NCBI RefSeq assembly: GCF_025506335.1
Contig: NZ_JANZYO010000003.1
Span: 434,001 to 498,000, forward strand
Source: Mumia quercus
Lineage (GTDB): Bacteria; Actinomycetota; Actinomycetes; Propionibacteriales; Nocardioidaceae
Direction: 5' to 3'
Length of the DNA: 64,000 nucleotides
A model generated the notes under the pieces. It made no database searches, was not told the origin of the DNA, and saw nothing but the letters and a program-made list of their open reading frames with translations. The translations under genes were made by a program, and so were the position numbers. Below are positions 39,318 through 47,641 of the stretch, piece by piece (position 1 is the first letter of the stretch; the number at the start of each line of letters is the position of its first letter).

Positions 39318-40102
39318 GGCAGCGGCTTCTCCAACGGCATCACGGCGTACGGGCCACCGACCCGATCGCCCTCGGCCTCGTCCTCGTCACGGTGGGGGAT
39401 CGTCGACGCGTACGTCTCGGCGTCGTCCTGCGGGTCGTAGCCGAGGCGGCGCCCGGGCTCCAGGTCCCACCACGCGCGCGTGTTCGCCGAGATGCCGTAG
39501 ACCGCGCTGAAGCCGGGGGCGTCGGTCGTGAGCGCCGCCGCCACCAGCCGCACCGCGTCGTCCGGCGAGAGCCACGTCGAGAGCGCGCGACGGGTCGTCG
39601 GTTCCTCGAGGAACGAGCCGATCCGCATCGCGACCGCCGTGATCTCGAACCTGTCGGCGTAGAGGCTCATCAACGCCTCGGCGGTCACCTTGGCGACGCC
39701 GTAGAAGGTGTCGGGACGCGGCCGCACGTCGACGCCGACCTGCTCGCCGCGCGGCGTCATCCCGACGGCGTGGTTGCTGCTGGCGTACACGAGACGACCG
39801 ACGCCGCTCCTGACCATCGCGTCGAGGAGGGCTGCGGTGGTGTGGGCGTGCGACGACAACGCCTCGGGCAACGACGACTCCGACGGCCGGCCCGCGAGGT
39901 GGACGACCGCGTCGACGCCCGCGACGGCCTGGTCGGCGAGGTCGACGACGTCGCCGACGAGCACGTCGGCGCCCAGCACGCCCGCGAGCTCGTCGTCGGG
40001 CTCGACCAGGTCGAGGCCGCGGACCTCGTGGCCGAGCGCGGTGAGCCCAGGGGCGACCGTACGGCCGATCGCCCCCGAGACCCCGGTGACGAGGACGCGC
40101 AT
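39314..40102 (-). CDS. uronate-dehydrogenase-like SDR
   Basis: A 262-residue extended short-chain dehydrogenase. It has the Rossmann motif VTGVSGAIGRTV, YASSNHAVG with the catalytic Ser, and YGVAK with the catalytic Tyr-Lys pair. The C-terminal stretch SANTRAWWDLEPGRRLGY closely resembles bacterial uronate dehydrogenases, which oxidise uronic acids to lactones with NAD+. In an operon between purine nucleoside phosphorylase and a pentomutase, oxidation of a freed sugar is an alternative. ATG 40102 overlaps the phosphorylase stop by 1 nt (TGATG). Confidence 0.82.
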   Translation of the reverse strand: MRVLVTGVSGAIGRTVAPGLTALGHEVRGLDLVEPDDELAGVLGADVLVGDVVDLADQAVAGVDAVVHLAGRPSESSLPEALSSHAHTTAALLDAMVRSGVGRLVYASSNHAVGMTPRGEQVGVDVRPRPDTFYGVAKVTAEALMSLYADRFEITAVAMRIGSFLEEPTTRRALSTWLSPDDAVRLVAAALTTDAPGFSAVYGISANTRAWWDLEPGRRLGYDPQDDAETYASTIPHRDEDEAEGDRVGGPYAVMPLEKPLP

Positions 40103-40926
40103 CAGATCCGGCCCACGACCGAGGCGAGGAGGTGGCCCATCGTCTGCGCCGAGGCCGCACCTGCCGCGAGGACCTCCTCGTGGTTCAGCGGCTCGCCGGT
40201 GACTCCGGCGGCGAGGTTCGTCACGAGCGAGATGCCGAGGATCTCCAGGCCGGCGGCGCGGGCCGCGATCGCCTCGAGCACGGTCGACATGCCGACGAGG
40301 TCGCCGCCGATGGTGCGGATCATCCCGATCTCGGCGGGCGTCTCGTAGTGCGGGCCGGGGACCTGGACGTACACGCCCTGGGCCAGCGTCGGGTCGACGT
40401 CGAGGCAGAGCGCCCGCAGCCGGCCGGCGTAGAGGTCGGTCAGGTCCACGAACTGGGGGCCGTGCAGCGGGGAGGTCGCCGTCAGGTTGATGTGGTCGCT
40501 GATGAGGACCGGCGTTCCCGGGACCCACTCGCTGCGCAGGCCGCCGGAGGCATTGGTCAGGACGACGGCCCGGCACCCCGCGGCGGCCGCCGTGCGGACG
40601 CCGTGCGCGACGGCGTCGACACCGTGGCCCTCGTACAGGTGGGTGCGACCGAGGAACACGAGCACACGGGTGTCACCGACGCGGACGGAGCGGACGGTCC
40701 CTCCGTGCCCGGCGACCGCCGGCGCGACGAAGCCCGGGAGCTCGGTCGTCGGGAACTCGTGCTCGGGCTCGCCGAGGACGTCGGCGGCCGGCTTCCAGCC
40801 GGAGCCCATCACGAGGGCGACGTCGTGGTCGCCGCCGGTGCGCTCGCGCAGCACCTTCGCGGCGGCGGTGGCCATCTCCTCCGGCGAGCGGGGGCGGTCA
40901 AGGGGAATCATGTGTTCGGAACTCAC
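40102..40926 (-). CDS. punA: purine nucleoside phosphorylase
   Basis: Phosphorolyses inosine and guanosine (and deoxy forms) to the base and sugar 1-phosphate. The 274-residue trimeric-type enzyme has VMGSGWKP (phosphate loop), [12 protein letters not shown], the base-binding region TNASGG and [15 protein letters not shown], and [13 protein letters not shown]. It is the homologue of M. tuberculosis Rv3307 (deoD/punA). GTG 40926 is chosen because TAGTGT lies exactly 6 nt upstream; ATG 40911, with GAGGTGAG in front, is the alternative. It heads a four-gene minus-strand operon and is divergent from the TetR gene. Confidence 0.94.
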   Translation of the reverse strand: MSSEHMIPLDRPRSPEEMATAAAKVLRERTGGDHDVALVMGSGWKPAADVLGEPEHEFPTTELPGFVAPAVAGHGGTVRSVRVGDTRVLVFLGRTHLYEGHGVDAVAHGVRTAAAAGCRAVVLTNASGGLRSEWVPGTPVLISDHINLTATSPLHGPQFVDLTDLYAGRLRALCLDVDPTLAQGVYVQVPGPHYETPAEIGMIRTIGGDLVGMSTVLEAIAARAAGLEILGISLVTNLAAGVTGEPLNHEEVLAAGAASAQTMGHLLASVVGRI

Positions 40927-40932
40927 CTCGGC

Positions 40933-40938
40933 ACACTA
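40933..40938 (-). promoter_or_regulatory. -10 box, leaderless start of punA
   Basis: On the minus strand TAGTGT is followed by 6 nt and GTG 40926. Confidence 0.55.
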
Positions 40939-40961
40939 ACCCAGGCGATCCTCAGGCCCGG

Positions 40962-40967
40962 TAGATT
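40962..40967 (+). promoter_or_regulatory. -10 box, leaderless start of the TetR gene
   Basis: TAGATT is followed by 6 nt and GTG 40974. The -10 boxes of the two divergent genes are only about 25 bp apart, so one bound TetR dimer could block both. Confidence 0.6.
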
Positions 40968-40973
40968 GGCGGG

Positions 40974-41573
40974 GTGCCCAAGATCATCGGCGAGAACCTG
41001 GCCGCCCACCGCTTCGAGACGCGTCGCCGCGTGCTCGACGCGTTCGGCGAGCTGCTGACCGAGCGCGGGTACGACGCGGTGCGGCTCGCCGACGTCGCCA
41101 CTCGCGCGGGGATCGGGCGGACGGCGATCTACAACCACTTCGCCGACAAGGAGGGGATCCTCCTCGCCTGTGCGATGGACGAGACCCAGCAGTACGCCGA
41201 CGCCATCCGTGGCGCTCTCGACGAGGCCAAGGGCCCTGTCGAGAAGCTGCGCACGTACGTCCGGATGCACGTCGCGCTCTCGCGCGAGATGCACATGGGG
41301 CTCGGCCCGCAGCTCTACTCGGTGCTCTCGCGCGACGCGCTGCTCCACATGCGCGAGCACGTCCTCGTCGTCGAGGACCTGCTGCGCGGCGTCCTCGCCG
41401 ACGGCATGGAGCAGGGGGCGTTCGTCGTGGACGACCTGCGCGCGACCACCGCGCTCGTCCTCGCCTGCCTGCAGGGCCGTCAGGTGACGCACGGGGAGGG
41501 GCCGGAGCGTGACTCCGCCGTCGCCGTCACCGAGCGCTTCGTCCTCCGTGCCGTCGGCGCGCGCGACATCTGA
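40974..41573 (+). CDS. TetR-family regulator
   Basis: A 199-residue TetR-family protein. The helix-turn-helix lies at about 12-60 (LLTERGYDAVRLADVATRAG and IGRTAIYNHFADKEGIL), followed by a helical ligand domain with a SACE_7040-like C-terminus. It is divergent from the punA operon, with interlocked leaderless promoters, so control of purine salvage or of itself is plausible. The ligand is unknown. A very strong terminator shared with the haem operon follows. Confidence 0.9.
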   Translation: MPKIIGENLAAHRFETRRRVLDAFGELLTERGYDAVRLADVATRAGIGRTAIYNHFADKEGILLACAMDETQQYADAIRGALDEAKGPVEKLRTYVRMHVALSREMHMGLGPQLYSVLSRDALLHMREHVLVVEDLLRGVLADGMEQGAFVVDDLRATTALVLACLQGRQVTHGEGPERDSAVAVTERFVLRAVGARDI

Positions 41574-41589
41574 CGTACGACCAGACAGA

Positions 41590-41636
41590 AGGACCCGACG
41601 TTCCACCCCGGATTCAGGGGCGGAACGTCGGGTCCT
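41590..41636. terminator. bidirectional terminator, TetR gene and haem operon
   Basis: Perfect 15-bp arms AGGACCCGACGTTCC/GGAACGTCGGGTCCT (41590-41604/41622-41636), with further CCCC/GGGG pairing across one mismatch, lie between convergent genes. A short T/A-rich flank occurs on the haem-operon side (TTCTGT on the minus strand). Confidence 0.85.
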
Positions 41637-41656
41637 GATGTCGGGACGTACGTCCG

Positions 41657-43573
41657 CTACTTCGTGACCTTCAGCTTCACGGTCTTCTTCGAGGCCGTGT
41701 GCGTGCTGGTCGCGGCGAACGTCGCCGTCAGCTTGTAGGTGCCCTTCTTCTTCAGCTTGGGCAGCTTGACGACGACCTTGCCGTTCTTGACGGTCCCGCG
41801 GACGGTCTTCTTGAGGCCCTTGCCCTTGACCACGAGCGTGACCTTGCCGGTCGCCTTCGGGGTGCCCGAGACGGTGACCGTGGCCTTGCCGGCCTTCTTG
41901 CGCGTCGGCTTCTTGTTGACCTTCACCGCCGTCTTCGTGGCGACCTTGGCGATCGACAGCGTACGGACGGCGGAGGCGGACGACTTCACGACCGGCGTGC
42001 TGCTCGAGACGAAGCGTGCCGAGAGGCGGTGCGTGCCGACCGTCAGGTTCTTCGGGAGCGCGAACGACACCTTGCCGGTACCGACGGGACGGGTCGCGAG
42101 GACCCGGGTGCCGTCGAGCAGCTGGACCGAGCCCGTGAGCGCCTTCGTCGCCGAGACGGTCGCCGTGGCGGTGCCCGTGCGGCCGTACGTGAGCGTGGTC
42201 GGCGCGCTCAGCGTGGTGGTCGAGGCGACCACGGGGAAGAAGCTCAGCGGGGTGAACGTCTCGTACAGCGCCTGCGTCGCTCCGCCACCGGCGTAGGTGT
42301 AGATGCCCAGGTTCGCGAGCTTGCCCTCAGCGGCGTCGATGTCGGCCTTCGAGACCGTGAAGGAGGTGGTGAAGGTGCCGTCGGGCTTCAGCTCGATCGC
42401 TCCGCTGCGGGCCCCGCCGATCGTGGCCATGTCCTCGGCGAGGACCGCCCAGTTCTGCGTGATCGCCTTGCGCGCGCTCGAGGGCGCACCCTCGCTCGGC
42501 CTCCACGTGTCCGCGACGGTGCCGAGGATCACGTACGCGCCGGTCGGCTTGCCTGCCAGCGGCGGACGGGTCCCGGTCGCCAGCGACGGGTCGAAGCCGC
42601 TGCCCTTCACCGTGACGGTGTGCGTGCCCGTGTCGGGGATCGCCGTGCTGCTCACCGTGACCTTGGCAGGAGCCGGGAACGACACGCTCACCGGGAGCGG
42701 CTTCTTGTTGCGGTCGACCGCGCTGCCGGTCGAGTACCAGTACGGGGCCTGGCCGGTCGGCTCGACGAACGAGACGAACGACGACGGCCACGAGCCCCAG
42801 CCTGCGGTGGTGCGGTCCTGCGGGGTGCCCGTGCTCTCGTACTCCACGCCCTCGAACGCAGGTGTGGCGGTGATGCCCTGAGGGGTGACGTCGACGCCCG
42901 TGAAGGTCGCGAGCGTGACCTCCTTGCTCTCGAGGTCGGTCCACTCGGTCATGTCGTCCTGGCTGGTGCCGAAGCCGTCGAGGGTGGCCGTCAGGGTGCC
43001 GACACCGCCGTTGACTGTCAGCGTCGGGTCCGAGACGTAGAAGAACGTCATGCCCGAGTAGCCGAGGACGGTGAAGTCGCCGTCCCAGCTGAGGGTGGCG
43101 TCGTCCGTCGCAGCGTCGGCGGTGCCGGTGCCACGCTTGATGGTGACGCGGTGCTCGCTGAAGACGTCGCTGGTCGGCGGCGAGATCGACGCTCCCGTCG
43201 GGCTCGTCTTGAGGCCCGCCCAGGTGGCGGTCGCGTAGCCGCCGCTCGCGGTCTTCTTCTGGATCTCGACGTTGCCGTCCGTGGCGCTCCAGTTCGCGGC
43301 GACGCCGTTGCTCCACGTGGTCGCCGACGTGAGGGTGTTGCCGCCGGCACCGGGGTCCGCGATCTTCCCGGCCGAGAGGAAGTTGGCGGTGCCCGGCGCG
43401 TAGCCCGAGTTGTTGGCCTCGTTGCTCAGGCCCCAGGCGAACACCGCTCCGGTGACAGGTGTCGGTGCTGCCTGTGCCGGGCCGGCCGCAAGGACCAGGG
43501 AACCGGCCGCGAGGGCCGTCGCGGCGGTGCCGGCGACGAGGCGCCTGAACCGTCGGGGGAGGGGGGTGGACAT
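41657..43573 (-). CDS. secreted HtaA-domain haem protein with Ig-like repeats
   Basis: A 638-residue secreted protein. The signal peptide ends near residue 31 (AAGPAQA-AP). One HtaA domain follows (about 35-245; FAWGLSNEANNSGYAPG and a YSGMTFFYVSDPTLTV strand). Next is a domain of about 150 residues (about 310-450) that resembles the 363-residue protein of the same operon (TGAYVILGTVADTWRPS). Then come Big_3-type Ig-like repeats (about 455-640) ending in a very Lys-rich tail. No C-terminal membrane anchor is present, unlike its neighbour. HtaA domains bind haem. ATG 43573 has GAAGGGAAG upstream. It is the last gene of the haem operon, 62 bp after the previous one. Confidence 0.85.
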   Translation of the reverse strand: MSTPLPRRFRRLVAGTAATALAAGSLVLAAGPAQAAPTPVTGAVFAWGLSNEANNSGYAPGTANFLSAGKIADPGAGGNTLTSATTWSNGVAANWSATDGNVEIQKKTASGGYATATWAGLKTSPTGASISPPTSDVFSEHRVTIKRGTGTADAATDDATLSWDGDFTVLGYSGMTFFYVSDPTLTVNGGVGTLTATLDGFGTSQDDMTEWTDLESKEVTLATFTGVDVTPQGITATPAFEGVEYESTGTPQDRTTAGWGSWPSSFVSFVEPTGQAPYWYSTGSAVDRNKKPLPVSVSFPAPAKVTVSSTAIPDTGTHTVTVKGSGFDPSLATGTRPPLAGKPTGAYVILGTVADTWRPSEGAPSSARKAITQNWAVLAEDMATIGGARSGAIELKPDGTFTTSFTVSKADIDAAEGKLANLGIYTYAGGGATQALYETFTPLSFFPVVASTTTLSAPTTLTYGRTGTATATVSATKALTGSVQLLDGTRVLATRPVGTGKVSFALPKNLTVGTHRLSARFVSSSTPVVKSSASAVRTLSIAKVATKTAVKVNKKPTRKKAGKATVTVSGTPKATGKVTLVVKGKGLKKTVRGTVKNGKVVVKLPKLKKKGTYKLTATFAATSTHTASKKTVKLKVTK

Positions 43574-43635
43574 GGTGGTGCTTCCCTTCGGTGTTCTTCC
43601 GAGACTGAAGCGCTCGGAGTGGGGGCGGGGGAGTG

Positions 43636-45756
43636 TCATGAGGGTCGGCGTGTCAGGACGCGCGAGCCGACGGTGACGAGCAGGGCGGCGAGCAGGAGCC
43701 CCCCGCCGGCCCACCACGGCCAGGTCGCCGACGACGCGCCAAGGGGCTGGGCCACGGGCCGGATGCCCTCGGTGGTGCCGACCGGGACGGTGGCACCGAG
43801 GGTCGTACGAGCGCCGGTGGCCGTCGGCGGGAGCACCGCGCTCGACGGCGCGAGCAGCGGTCCTCCGCTCATGGGCAGCGAGCCGGTCGAGCCGGTGGAC
43901 GGCGAGCCGGGACCTCCACCGGCCTCCCCGTCGCCCTTCGGTGCCTTGACCGGCTTGTCCGCGTCGTAGCTGAAGGCGATCGGCAGCGCCGCCTTGAACC
44001 GGTCGGTGGACGCGCCGCTGGTGTACCAGTACGCGGCGGTGCCGACCCGCTCCTGGAACCGGACGAACGAGGTGGGGAACGCTCCCCAGCCGCTGTCCGT
44101 ACGGTTCTGCGCGGCGGCCGCGGCAGGAGCGTCGTACCGGACCCCGGCGAAGCGAGGTGTGACCGTGAACCCGCGGGCGCCGGACAGGCTCGTCACGGAC
44201 GCGTCGGCGAGGCGGGCCCGCGTCGGCGGCAGCGCCTGCCAGAGCGAGGTGTCGTCGCGGTCGGAGGCGTACCCGCCGAGCGTCCCGTCGAGGCGGGCGA
44301 CGCCGTTGCGCACGGTGAGGACGGGATCGCTCACCGTGAAGTACGACAGGCCGCTGTAGAGCACCACGCTGAAGGTGCCCTTCCACCGGATCGTCGCCTT
44401 CTTCTTCTTCGGGTCCACGGTGCCGCTGCCGCCGTCGATGACGACCGAGTGGCCGCTGAGCAGCCCGTTGGTGGGGGAGCCGAGCGGCTGCCCGCCGGGC
44501 GTCGTACGCAGGCCGTCCCAGGTCGCCAGGCGGGATCCGCCGTTCGTGGTCTGCTTCTCGATCCGGACGTTGCCGGCGCGCGCCTTCCACTCGCCCTCGG
44601 CGAACGAGTGACCGCCACGACCGGGGTTCGGCACGGTGCCTGCGGAGAAGAAGTTGAACGTCCCCGGCGCGAAGGCCGAGTTGCTCATTTCGCTGTTCAG
44701 GCCCCAGCGCAGCTGCGCGTCGGAGACCCGGAAGGCCTTCGTGGCCTTGTCGCCCGACGTCGGCGCTGTCGGGGACGGCGAACCGTTCGGGGTCGGCGTG
44801 CTCGGACGCGGTGTCTGCGGCTCGGGCTCGGTCGGGACGCCGGGGTCCGCGGGATCGGTGTCGAGGACGTCGCCGAGCTCCCACGCGAAGTGGACCGGGA
44901 GGGGGCGCTTGTTGGCGTCGACGGCGCCGCCGGAGGAGTACCAGTATGAGCCGGCTCCGGCCGCCGTGACCCACTCGACGAACGAGGTCGGCCACGAGCC
45001 CCAGCCGGGCTTCGTGGCGTTCTGGTCGGCCGCGCCGTTGCGGACACCCTCGTACGCCGGCGTCACCGTCGCGCCGTCCGCGCCGAGGTCGACCTTCGGC
45101 AGCGTCGCCAGGGTGACCTTCTTCGCCGCCATCGGCTTCCACACTGAGTGGTCCTCGAGGCTCGAGCCGAAACCGCTGAGGGTCGCCGACAGCACACCGC
45201 TGCCGTCTCGCCCGACGGTGAGGGTGGGATCCGCGACGTGGAAGTACGACATGCCCGAGTAGAAGACGACGGTGAAGGAGCCCCGCCACGAGAGCGAGGC
45301 GCGCCCCGTGTCCGGGTCCACCCACCCCGTGCCGTCGGACAGCACGATCCGGTGGTCGGTGAAGGTGCCGCTGGTCGGCGAGGGGATGGGGCCGCCGCTC
45401 GCGGAGGTCGTGAGCCCGCTCCAGGTCGCCGGAGCGTACGAGCCCGAGGCGTCCTTCTTCTCCAGCGTCACGTTGCCGGACGAGGCGCTCCATCCAGCCG
45501 GCTTGCCGTTCCCCCAGGACTCGGCGGACGTCAGTGTCTGTCCGCCCTCGCCGGGGTTGGCGATCCGTCCGGCGGACAGGAAGTTGAAGGAGCCGGGGGC
45601 GTACGCCCGGTTGTTGACCTCGTTCGACAGTCCCCAGCGCAAGGTCGCGCCGGAGACCGCGCGGGCGGTGGTTTCGTCCTCCGCCGAGGCGGGTGCGAAA
45701 GGCACGATCACGGCGACGAGCGCGGCAGCGGCGAGAACGGCGAGGCGGCGCATCAT
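43636..45756 (-). CDS. membrane-anchored protein with two HtaA domains
   Basis: A 706-residue surface haem-binding protein. The signal peptide (about 1-26) ends in APASA-ED. HtaA domain 1 spans about 35-250 (LRWGLSNEVNNRAYAPG) and HtaA domain 2 about 330-550 (LRWGLNSEMSNSAFAPG), joined by a Pro/Thr/Ser linker of about 50 residues. A Gly/Pro/Ser stalk, one transmembrane helix (WWAGGGLLLAALLVTVGS) and a basic tail follow. This is the layout of corynebacterial HtaA, which takes haem at the surface and hands it to HmuT. LPMSGG in the stalk is not a sortase LPXTG motif. The start overlaps the previous stop by 4 nt. Confidence 0.9.
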   Translation of the reverse strand: MMRRLAVLAAAALVAVIVPFAPASAEDETTARAVSGATLRWGLSNEVNNRAYAPGSFNFLSAGRIANPGEGGQTLTSAESWGNGKPAGWSASSGNVTLEKKDASGSYAPATWSGLTTSASGGPIPSPTSGTFTDHRIVLSDGTGWVDPDTGRASLSWRGSFTVVFYSGMSYFHVADPTLTVGRDGSGVLSATLSGFGSSLEDHSVWKPMAAKKVTLATLPKVDLGADGATVTPAYEGVRNGAADQNATKPGWGSWPTSFVEWVTAAGAGSYWYSSGGAVDANKRPLPVHFAWELGDVLDTDPADPGVPTEPEPQTPRPSTPTPNGSPSPTAPTSGDKATKAFRVSDAQLRWGLNSEMSNSAFAPGTFNFFSAGTVPNPGRGGHSFAEGEWKARAGNVRIEKQTTNGGSRLATWDGLRTTPGGQPLGSPTNGLLSGHSVVIDGGSGTVDPKKKKATIRWKGTFSVVLYSGLSYFTVSDPVLTVRNGVARLDGTLGGYASDRDDTSLWQALPPTRARLADASVTSLSGARGFTVTPRFAGVRYDAPAAAAAQNRTDSGWGAFPTSFVRFQERVGTAAYWYTSGASTDRFKAALPIAFSYDADKPVKAPKGDGEAGGGPGSPSTGSTGSLPMSGGPLLAPSSAVLPPTATGARTTLGATVPVGTTEGIRPVAQPLGASSATWPWWAGGGLLLAALLVTVGSRVLTRRPS

Positions 45757-46844
45757 CGCGGGGCCCTTCCTGAGTGGCGGGCGCGACGTACCCGCGCGGC
45801 CGCGGTGAGCACGGCTGCGAGCAGCAGCAGCGCAGCGAACCCGAGGAACACCCACGCGGTCGGAGGCGGTGCCTCGTCGGAGGACTCGGCCGCCGTCGCG
45901 TCGACGACCGGCGTCGCCGCGGCGATCGGGAAGGCGACCTCCGGTGCGGCGCCGCTCGCGGCGCCGGTCAGGCGCAGGACGTGCGTGCCGGGCTCGATGG
46001 TCGCCGGCAGCTGGAGGACGCCGGCGACCTCGCCGGACTGGCCCGCGGCGAGCGGACCCACGGCGGCGACACCGTCGTCGAGGGTCGCGACCACCTGCTC
46101 GCCGGGCTGGAAGCGCGCTCCGGTGAACGTCAGGACTCGGCCGACCACCGCCGTCGCGCGGTCCACGGCGACCGTGGCCTTCCCCTTGACCGCGGGGGCG
46201 GTCGGCGTCGCTGCGGCGGCCTTGGGTGCGGCCTCGGCCTGGCTCTTCGTGCTGCCGGCCGACGATGCGGTGAAGCGCACCGGGGTGAACGTCTCGTTCG
46301 GCGGGCTCTTGATGCCGTGGGCGCCGATCGTGATGACCCCGCACGTGGCCTTGGTGCAGTCCACCTCGACGGACCGGCCCGAGCGGTCCATCGCGGAGAA
46401 GCGGGCGCCGGGCACGCTGAGCGTCGTCGTGAAGGCGCCGGACTCGCTCATCGTGCCGTTCGCCGACGACTCCGTCTGGGCGCCGGGGAAGGCGAGGAAC
46501 CGCTGGTGGCCCTCGTTGTCCGCCGACTCCGCGTCGGGCACGTAGCGGTAGTCGTCACCGGTCCTGCCGCCCTGCGACGGCTTCCAGGACCCGCCGTCGG
46601 GGTCCGAGACCCAGCCGAACGCGACGTAGATCCCGCCGGCGCCACCCTTGACCGCCTGGAACCCGCGCCCCTTGACCGTCAACGTGGTCGGCCGGTCGAT
46701 CGCCACCGTCGCCTTGCCGTCGCCGTTGGTGACGGTGACGCGGGCGGCGGCGGTCGCGGGCGACGGCGCACCGAGCACCAGCGTCGCACCGAGGACGGCG
46801 AGCGCGGCGGTGCTGGCGGCACCACGCCGGAGCAGGGGGTTCAT
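45753..46844 (-). CDS. membrane-anchored haem-operon protein, unknown domain
   Basis: A 363-residue exported protein. The signal peptide (about 1-33) ends in PSPATA-AA. A domain (about 35-190) shares GGIYVAFGWVSD and W-x-PS-x-G with the middle of the 638-residue HtaA protein and contains two cysteines (DCTKATCG) that could form a disulfide. An Ala-rich linker, an Ig/FN3-like segment (about 210-300), one transmembrane helix (AWVFLGFAALLLLAAVLTAA) and a basic tail follow. It lacks an HtaA domain. Position between hmuV and the HtaA genes implies a role in haem capture or transfer. AGGAGG precedes the start, which overlaps the hmuV stop by 4 nt. Confidence 0.8.
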   Translation of the reverse strand: MNPLLRRGAASTAALAVLGATLVLGAPSPATAAARVTVTNGDGKATVAIDRPTTLTVKGRGFQAVKGGAGGIYVAFGWVSDPDGGSWKPSQGGRTGDDYRYVPDAESADNEGHQRFLAFPGAQTESSANGTMSESGAFTTTLSVPGARFSAMDRSGRSVEVDCTKATCGVITIGAHGIKSPPNETFTPVRFTASSAGSTKSQAEAAPKAAAATPTAPAVKGKATVAVDRATAVVGRVLTFTGARFQPGEQVVATLDDGVAAVGPLAAGQSGEVAGVLQLPATIEPGTHVLRLTGAASGAAPEVAFPIAAATPVVDATAAESSDEAPPPTAWVFLGFAALLLLAAVLTAAARVRRARHSGRAPR

Positions 46845-47641
46845 CGGACGACCTCCTCGACGGGAGTGCGCAGCGGGGAGACGATCAGGTCGCCCGTGCG
46901 CGGGTGGGTGAAGACGTCCACCGGGTGGCCGTACACGTCGGTCAGCAGCTCCGGGCGCAGGACCTCGGCCGGCGTGCCGTCGGCGCGGACCTGGCCGCCC
47001 GCGAGGACGCAGATGCGGTTGGCGTACGCGGCCGCGAGCGACAGGTCGTGGAGGACGGCGACGACGGCGTGGCCCTCGCGGGCGAGCCTGCGCGCCTCGG
47101 TGAGAAGTGCCTCCTGGTGGGCGATGTCCAGCGCGGCCGTCGGCTCGTCGAGGAGGACGATCGGCGCCTCCTGGGCCATGACGCGGGCGAACGACGTACG
47201 CCCCTTCTCGCCACCCGACAGCGTCGGGAACTTGCGCTCCGCCAGCCGCGTGACGTCCGTACGCCGCATCGCGTCGGCGATCACGGCCTCGTCCGAGTCG
47301 GACTCGTCGCGACCGTGCCACGGGGCGCGGCCCATCGCGACTACCTCGGCGACGGTGAAGGGGAACGACAGCCGGTGCTCTTGGAGGAGCACGGAGCGCC
47401 GCCGCGACAGCTCACCCGCACGGCGGGTGGCGATCGGCTCGCCGTCGATGAGGGCCTTGCCGGACGTCAGCGCGACGTCACCGGCGAGCACGCCCAGGAG
47501 GGTGGACTTGCCGGCGCCGTTCGGGCCGACCAGCACGAGGAGCTCGGCCGGACGTACGTCGAGGTCGACCTCGCGCAGGATCGTCGCCGACCCGTACGAG
47601 ACCGTGCCGCCGAGGACCTGCAGGGTGGCTCGCGCGGTCAT
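46841..47641 (-). CDS. hmuV: haem ABC transporter ATPase
   Basis: The 266-residue ATPase of the FecCD-type haem importer. Walker A GPNGAGKST (about 39-47), Q-loop LLQEHRLSFPF, signature LSGGEKGR, Walker B IVLLDEPTAALD and HDLSLAAAYA fit HmuV/FepC proteins of 255-275 residues. It works with HmuU (membrane) and HmuT (binding lipoprotein), encoded upstream in the same operon. 4-nt overlaps on both sides. Confidence 0.93.
   Translation of the reverse strand: MTARATLQVLGGTVSYGSATILREVDLDVRPAELLVLVGPNGAGKSTLLGVLAGDVALTSGKALIDGEPIATRRAGELSRRRSVLLQEHRLSFPFTVAEVVAMGRAPWHGRDESDSDEAVIADAMRRTDVTRLAERKFPTLSGGEKGRTSFARVMAQEAPIVLLDEPTAALDIAHQEALLTEARRLAREGHAVVAVLHDLSLAAAYANRICVLAGGQVRADGTPAEVLRPELLTDVYGHPVDVFTHPRTGDLIVSPLRTPVEEVVR

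Noticed and set aside
43780-43900. Sortase motif in the double-HtaA protein (LPMSGG)
   Set aside because: It does not match LPXTG; the protein has an ordinary transmembrane helix and basic tail.
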